The position numbers were made by a program, and so were the translations under genes. The notes under the pieces were generated by a model. That model was not told the DNA's origin and did not search any database. It was given only the letters and a program-made list of their open reading frames with translations. This document shows, piece by piece, positions 60,488 through 64,000 of a stretch of DNA of 64,000 nucleotides. This DNA is from CAVYUC01 sp963771595. GTDB lineage: Bacteria > Bacteroidota > Bacteroidia > Bacteroidales > Prolixibacteraceae. The stretch's first letter is position 1. Each line of letters opens with the position of its first letter. Where the stretch lies: contig CAVYUC010000007.1 in NCBI GenBank assembly GCA_963771595.1, positions 376,463 through 440,462 on the forward strand, written 5' to 3'.

Positions 60488-61612
60488 ATGCGATTCACAA
60501 TTTTCATAACTATTTCGGTGTTTTTTATGTTTGGTTGTTCGAACCGGAATAACATTCAGGAAAAACAAAGAAATTCAAATAACTACGCCAAAGGATTCAG
60601 CATCGAAAAACAGGATTCTTGTACACAACTAACCGTTTTTAATCCGTGGGAAAAAGCACGCAACATTTCGGTGGATTATTTTTTGGTCGATAAAAATAAA
60701 CCCATTCCGCAATCTCTATCCGGCAAAAATATAATCCGCACACCGGTTGAACGGGTAATCTGCCTGTCAACCACGCATATTGCTTTTTTGAATGTTTTAA
60801 ATGAAACGGATAAAGTAGTCGGAATTTCCGGAAGTAAGTATGTTTCCAACACCGCTGTCAGAAAAAAAATAGCTGCTGTAGAAGTAGTTGATGTGGGTTA
60901 CGGGCAAAATCTGAATTACGAACTGATTGTTCAGCAAAACCCTGAACTGGTGATGGTTTACGGAATTGGCAGCGAAGTAACCAGCTATTCCCATAAACTG
61001 AAAGAACTTGGTATTCCGGTAGTTCTGTTTGCCGAATATCTGGAGGAATCACCTCTTGGAAAAGCAGAGTGGATTAAATTTGCCGGCGCCTTATTTGAAA
61101 AGGAAAAGGAAGCTGCTGCATTTTTTAACCGGATAGAGAATGATTACCAGGAATTGCAAAAGAAAGTTGAAGGAAAAAAGAACAAACCAAAAGTTCTGGT
61201 GGGTTCACCCTATAAAGATTCGTGGTGGGTTCCCGGGGCAAATTCCTATATGGCCAATTTAATTAAGGATGCCGGGGGCGATTATCTGGGGAAGGATAAT
61301 CCGTCGCACGAGAGTTATGTTATTTCATTTGAACATGCACTTTCGTGGGCAAATCACGCCGATATCTGGATAAATATGGGCAATCTCGCCTCAAAAAAGG
61401 AGATACTGGCATCTGACCGGCGATTCGAAAAATTCGGGGTGTTTAAAAACGGTAAAATTTACAACAACATAAAAGGGTTAAGTGAATCGGGCGGAAACGA
61501 TTTTTGGGAGAGCGGAACCGTTCATCCCAATTTGGTATTGCGCGATTTGATTTCAATTTTTTATCCGCCCCTGATTGATGAAGAAATGGTATATTACCAG
61601 GAAATAAAATGA
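60488..61612 (+). CDS. ABC transporter substrate-binding lipoprotein (FepB/BtuF-like)
   Basis: This 374-residue lipoprotein has F-M-F-G-C (Cys17) and the class III periplasmic binding fold of iron-siderophore, haem or cobalamin transporters. Two lobes are seen, with E-R-V-I-C-L-S-T-T-H and N-P-E-L-V-M-V-Y-G in the first and the long connecting helix near residue 200. It starts 12 nt after the protease gene and overlaps the permease gene by 4 nt (ATGA). The metal complex it binds is not deducible. The cobalamin and siderophore branches look alike here. Confidence 0.88.
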   Translation: MRFTIFITISVFFMFGCSNRNNIQEKQRNSNNYAKGFSIEKQDSCTQLTVFNPWEKARNISVDYFLVDKNKPIPQSLSGKNIIRTPVERVICLSTTHIAFLNVLNETDKVVGISGSKYVSNTAVRKKIAAVEVVDVGYGQNLNYELIVQQNPELVMVYGIGSEVTSYSHKLKELGIPVVLFAEYLEESPLGKAEWIKFAGALFEKEKEAAAFFNRIENDYQELQKKVEGKKNKPKVLVGSPYKDSWWVPGANSYMANLIKDAGGDYLGKDNPSHESYVISFEHALSWANHADIWINMGNLASKKEILASDRRFEKFGVFKNGKIYNNIKGLSESGGNDFWESGTVHPNLVLRDLISIFYPPLIDEEMVYYQEIK

Positions 61613-62658
61613 GAAAGAAGTTGGAAAATAAAAGACCGGTGCGCCTTGTGTTTATTATACTTAGTGTGCTTTTTCTACTGCTGTTTTTAGCCGATTTGCT
61701 TTTAGGTTCCATTATCATTCCTGTGAAACAAGTCATTCTTTCCTTTTTTGCACCATTACAATCAGATGAAACCTTTCGTACAATTATTCTCGACTTCCGG
61801 TTGCCCAAAGCATTAACAGCCATTTTTACGGGAGCCGCCTTGTCGTTGAGCGGGTTGCAAATGCAGACGGTTTTCCGGAATCCGCTGGCTGGACCCTATG
61901 TTTTGGGAATAAGTGCAGGTGCCAGCCTTGGAGTAGCTCTTTTTGTTCTCGGGTTCTCATCCGTACTGGCTTTTGGAATTGTAACTGCCACCGGCGCCTG
62001 GACCCTGGCTATTGTTGCCTGGGCCGGTTCATTTCTTGTGATGCTGCTCGTACTTTATGTTTCGTTGCGCGTAAACGACATCATGACCATTCTGATTCTT
62101 GGAATTCTTTTTACAAGCGCAGTAGCAGCAATTGTCAGTATCCTGCAATATTTCAGCAACGAATCGATGTTGAAGGCTTTTATTATCTGGACCATGGGAA
62201 GTCTGGGAAGTGTAACAAAATCACAGCTTTCCGTTTTAATTCCAGCCATTGTTCTGGGAACTGTGTTGGCATTCATTAAGATAAAAGATTTAAACGCATT
62301 CCTGCTGGGCGAAAATTATGCACGCTCCCTTGGTGTTTCCATTAAAGGAAGCCGGGTTATTATTTTCCTGAGCACCAGTTTGCTTGCAGGAACAATTACT
62401 GCTTTTTGCGGCCCGATAGGTTTTATCGGAATTGCAGTGCCACACATTTGCAGGGTACTGTTCAAAACATCAAACCATCTGGTATTGGTGCCTGCGGTTG
62501 TGTTAACCGGCAGTGCGGTAATGCTTTTCAGCGACATTGTTTCCCAGCTGCCCGGAATGCAAAGTACATTACCCATCAATTCAGTAACCGCGCTCATTGG
62601 GATTCCCATTATTATCTGGATGATTGTGAAAAATAAAAAATTTACTTCCGTTTCATGA
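61609..62658 (+). CDS. FecCD-family ABC transporter permease
   Basis: This 349-residue inner-membrane protein has about 10 helices and the family signatures L-D-F-R-L-P-K-A-L-T-A, G-A-A-L-S-L-S-G-L-Q-M-Q, N-P-L-A-G-P-Y-V-L-G-I and G-P-I-G-F-I-G-I-A-V-P-H. It is the membrane channel of the FepB/BtuF-like importer. Both ends overlap neighbours by 4 nt, showing tight translational coupling. Confidence 0.93.
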   Translation: MRKKLENKRPVRLVFIILSVLFLLLFLADLLLGSIIIPVKQVILSFFAPLQSDETFRTIILDFRLPKALTAIFTGAALSLSGLQMQTVFRNPLAGPYVLGISAGASLGVALFVLGFSSVLAFGIVTATGAWTLAIVAWAGSFLVMLLVLYVSLRVNDIMTILILGILFTSAVAAIVSILQYFSNESMLKAFIIWTMGSLGSVTKSQLSVLIPAIVLGTVLAFIKIKDLNAFLLGENYARSLGVSIKGSRVIIFLSTSLLAGTITAFCGPIGFIGIAVPHICRVLFKTSNHLVLVPAVVLTGSAVMLFSDIVSQLPGMQSTLPINSVTALIGIPIIIWMIVKNKKFTSVS

Positions 62659-63665
62659 TGCCGAAACACAGGTTTAATATTGAACTTTCAAATGTTGCAG
62701 CCGGATACCGGCACGCAGATAATTCATTGTTTGAAATTCTGAAAAACATCAACTTTTCGGCGGCTACGGGCGAAATGGTGGCTTTAATAGGCAGCAATGG
62801 AATTGGCAAAAGTACGCTACTGCGATCGGTGGCAGGATTTCAGGATTACTTTTCAGGAAATATTAAAATCAACGGCAAAGAACTGAAGGACATGAATTCG
62901 AGGGAAATTGCCCGGATTATGAGTTTTGTTTCCACCGAAAATATCAGCGTTGCGAACATGACCGTCTTTGATTTGGTGGCCTACGGACGTTTTCCCTATA
63001 CCAACTGGATTGGAACACTTACTGAAAAGGATAAATCAGTTATTAATGAAGCCATTGAAAAAGTGGGGCTGGCTGATTTTAAAATGCGGCAGGTTACCCA
63101 AATAAGCGATGGAGAAAGGCAGCGGGCAATGATTGCACGGGCACTGGCACAGGATACACCAGTTATTATTCTGGACGAACCCACCGCTTTTTTGGATGTC
63201 AGCAACAAATATGAAATTTTTCACCTGCTGCAATTGCTGGCAAAGGAAAAACAAAAAACAGTGGTTTTATCCACCCATGATTTAAATATTGCCCTGCGCG
63301 AAGTAGATAAATTATGGATAATTACGGACAACGGAAATTACCAGGGCGCCCCCGAAGATGCCGTATTAAAAGGTTGGCTGAGCCTGTTGTTTAAAAACGA
63401 ACATATCGGTTTTGATATCCAGGAAGGGGAATACTATTTTAAAAAGGAATTCAAAGCAAAAGTAAAGGTAGAAGGTGTAGGTCTGCCCCTGACCTGGACA
63501 CTTCGTGCGCTTAACCGCGCAAGTTATCAAATCGTGGTAGAAGCGAAACCCGATTTTCATATTGTGGCCAACAGCAATTCGTGGCTGTTAAAATCGGGCG
63601 ATTCAATACAGGAGTTTTATGAAATTTATGAACTGGTAAAAACCCTCAACCGGCTGGCCCGGTAA
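62655..63665 (+). CDS. FecE/BtuD-like ABC transporter ATPase
   Basis: This 336-residue ABC ATPase energises the upstream permease. Walker A is G-S-N-G-I-G-K-S-T, the signature is Q-I-S-D-G-E-R-Q-R, Walker B is V-I-I-L-D-E-P-T-A-F-L-D, and the H-loop is S-T-H-D-L-N. The signature replaces the usual L-S-G-G-E by I-S-D-G-E, as in many FecE-type proteins. The C-terminal 80 residues extend beyond the usual cassette and form an unassigned domain. Confidence 0.92.
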   Translation: MMPKHRFNIELSNVAAGYRHADNSLFEILKNINFSAATGEMVALIGSNGIGKSTLLRSVAGFQDYFSGNIKINGKELKDMNSREIARIMSFVSTENISVANMTVFDLVAYGRFPYTNWIGTLTEKDKSVINEAIEKVGLADFKMRQVTQISDGERQRAMIARALAQDTPVIILDEPTAFLDVSNKYEIFHLLQLLAKEKQKTVVLSTHDLNIALREVDKLWIITDNGNYQGAPEDAVLKGWLSLLFKNEHIGFDIQEGEYYFKKEFKAKVKVEGVGLPLTWTLRALNRASYQIVVEAKPDFHIVANSNSWLLKSGDSIQEFYEIYELVKTLNRLAR

Positions 63666-63681
63666 GATTCCGTGATAGATT

Positions 63682-63999
63682 TCAGAACAGTTTATTTTCC
63701 CCCGCTTCATGATCCGCGTGATAGGCTCCGCGTTCACCCATCGGTTTATCGGGTCCTACGGTGGTATCCACATACGTCTGGTGTTCAATTTCGGAATTAA
63801 TCTCGGCACCCATAATGATAATAAAACCGGAAAGATAAAACCAAAGCATTAAAATGATAACGGCGGCAATGCTGCCGTATGTTCGGTCAAAGTTCCCGAA
63901 GTTCTTTATAAAAACAGCAAACAACATGGAACCGCCAATCCAAAGGACTGTGGCCAACAATGCACCGGGAAAAATCCAGCGAAATTTAGGACTCCTGCG
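63682..63999 (-). CDS. YihY/BrkB family membrane protein, C-terminal part (cut by window end)
   Basis: The frame is open from the right edge and reads P-G-A-L-L-A-T-V-L-W, then F-G-N-F-D-R-T-Y-G-S-I-A-A-V-I-I-L-M-L-W-F-Y-L-S-G. This is the conserved last membrane segments of the YihY/BrkB family (formerly called ribonuclease BN). I-M-G-A-E-I-N follows, then a hydrophilic, His-containing tail. About 105 residues are in the window and the N-terminal part lies outside. Its function is unknown. It is convergent with the ABC operon. Confidence 0.85.
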   Translation of the reverse strand, partial: RRSPKFRWIFPGALLATVLWIGGSMLFAVFIKNFGNFDRTYGSIAAVIILMLWFYLSGFIIIMGAEINSEIEHQTYVDTTVGPDKPMGERGAYHADHEAGENKLF

Positions 64000-64000
64000 G

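Overview
The window reads as a chromosomal segment of a Bacteroidota bacterium, most likely from the Bacteroidales/Marinilabiliales side. The evidence is a type IX secretion C-terminal sorting domain, several lipoproteins with Bacteroidetes-style lipoboxes, DUF5687 and DUF1080 families, the TTTG-N19/20-TAnnTTTG promoter pattern at several sites, few Shine-Dalgarno sequences, and AT-rich intergenic DNA. Both ends cut genes: an MFS sugar porter on the left and a YihY/BrkB membrane protein on the right. Coordinates and calls come from reading the sequence and from family knowledge; no database search was run.

Layout. 1-6.7 kb: sugar porter, tandem Fe- and Mn-type superoxide dismutases, MATE exporter, small lipoprotein, YeeE/YedE sulfur transporter and a CorA channel with an unusual leader. 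6.7-13.4 kb (minus): an operon of lytic transglycosylase, uvrA and a TGS-domain nucleoside kinase, then a DUF2975/Xre pair and tRNA-Ala. 13.6-19.8 kb: TonB, HflX, a GNAT-nitrilase fusion, aspartate-semialdehyde dehydrogenase and a secreted lamin-tail protein. 19.9-25.2 kb: a PadR/HAAS/DUF5687/ABC module, recX and prfB with its programmed frameshift. 25.3-33.7 kb: PPK1 fused to an ArsC-like domain, a lipoprotein, a TrmH-type methylase, OxyR, tRNA-Leu, and trigger factor-clpP-clpX. 33.7-43.8 kb: yaaA, an octaheme-TPR cytochrome, a saccharopine dehydrogenase-like enzyme, htpG, a class V aminotransferase and a patatin lipase. 44.1-46.5 kb: tRNA-Ser, a decayed tRNA-Pro, an intact tRNA-Pro, a CE2-like esterase and a Gmad2 lipoprotein. 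46.8-52.9 kb (minus): a stress cluster (YtxH, holin-X-like, tiny proteins, Usp) and a 7TM/hybrid kinase/receiver module. 53-56.5 kb: a frameshifted DUF1080 lipoprotein, DEAD-box helicase, a standalone archaeal-type ThrRS editing domain and two small haem proteins. 56.6-58.1 kb: an intact IS701-like element. 58.3-64 kb: a T9SS-secreted trypsin-like protease, a FepBDC-type uptake operon and YihY.

Themes. Oxidative-stress functions recur (two SODs, OxyR, YaaA), as do protein quality control (tig-clpP-clpX, htpG) and translation (prfB, ThrRS editing domain, tRNAs). The most interesting candidate is the corA leader at about 5.64-5.77 kb. It holds a 16-codon upstream ORF beginning M-D-E-G-P whose stop codon lies inside the 5' arm of a hairpin. 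The 3' arm of that hairpin can instead pair with the corA Shine-Dalgarno region. This would make a compact translational attenuator that could sense Mg2+ through ribosome behaviour.
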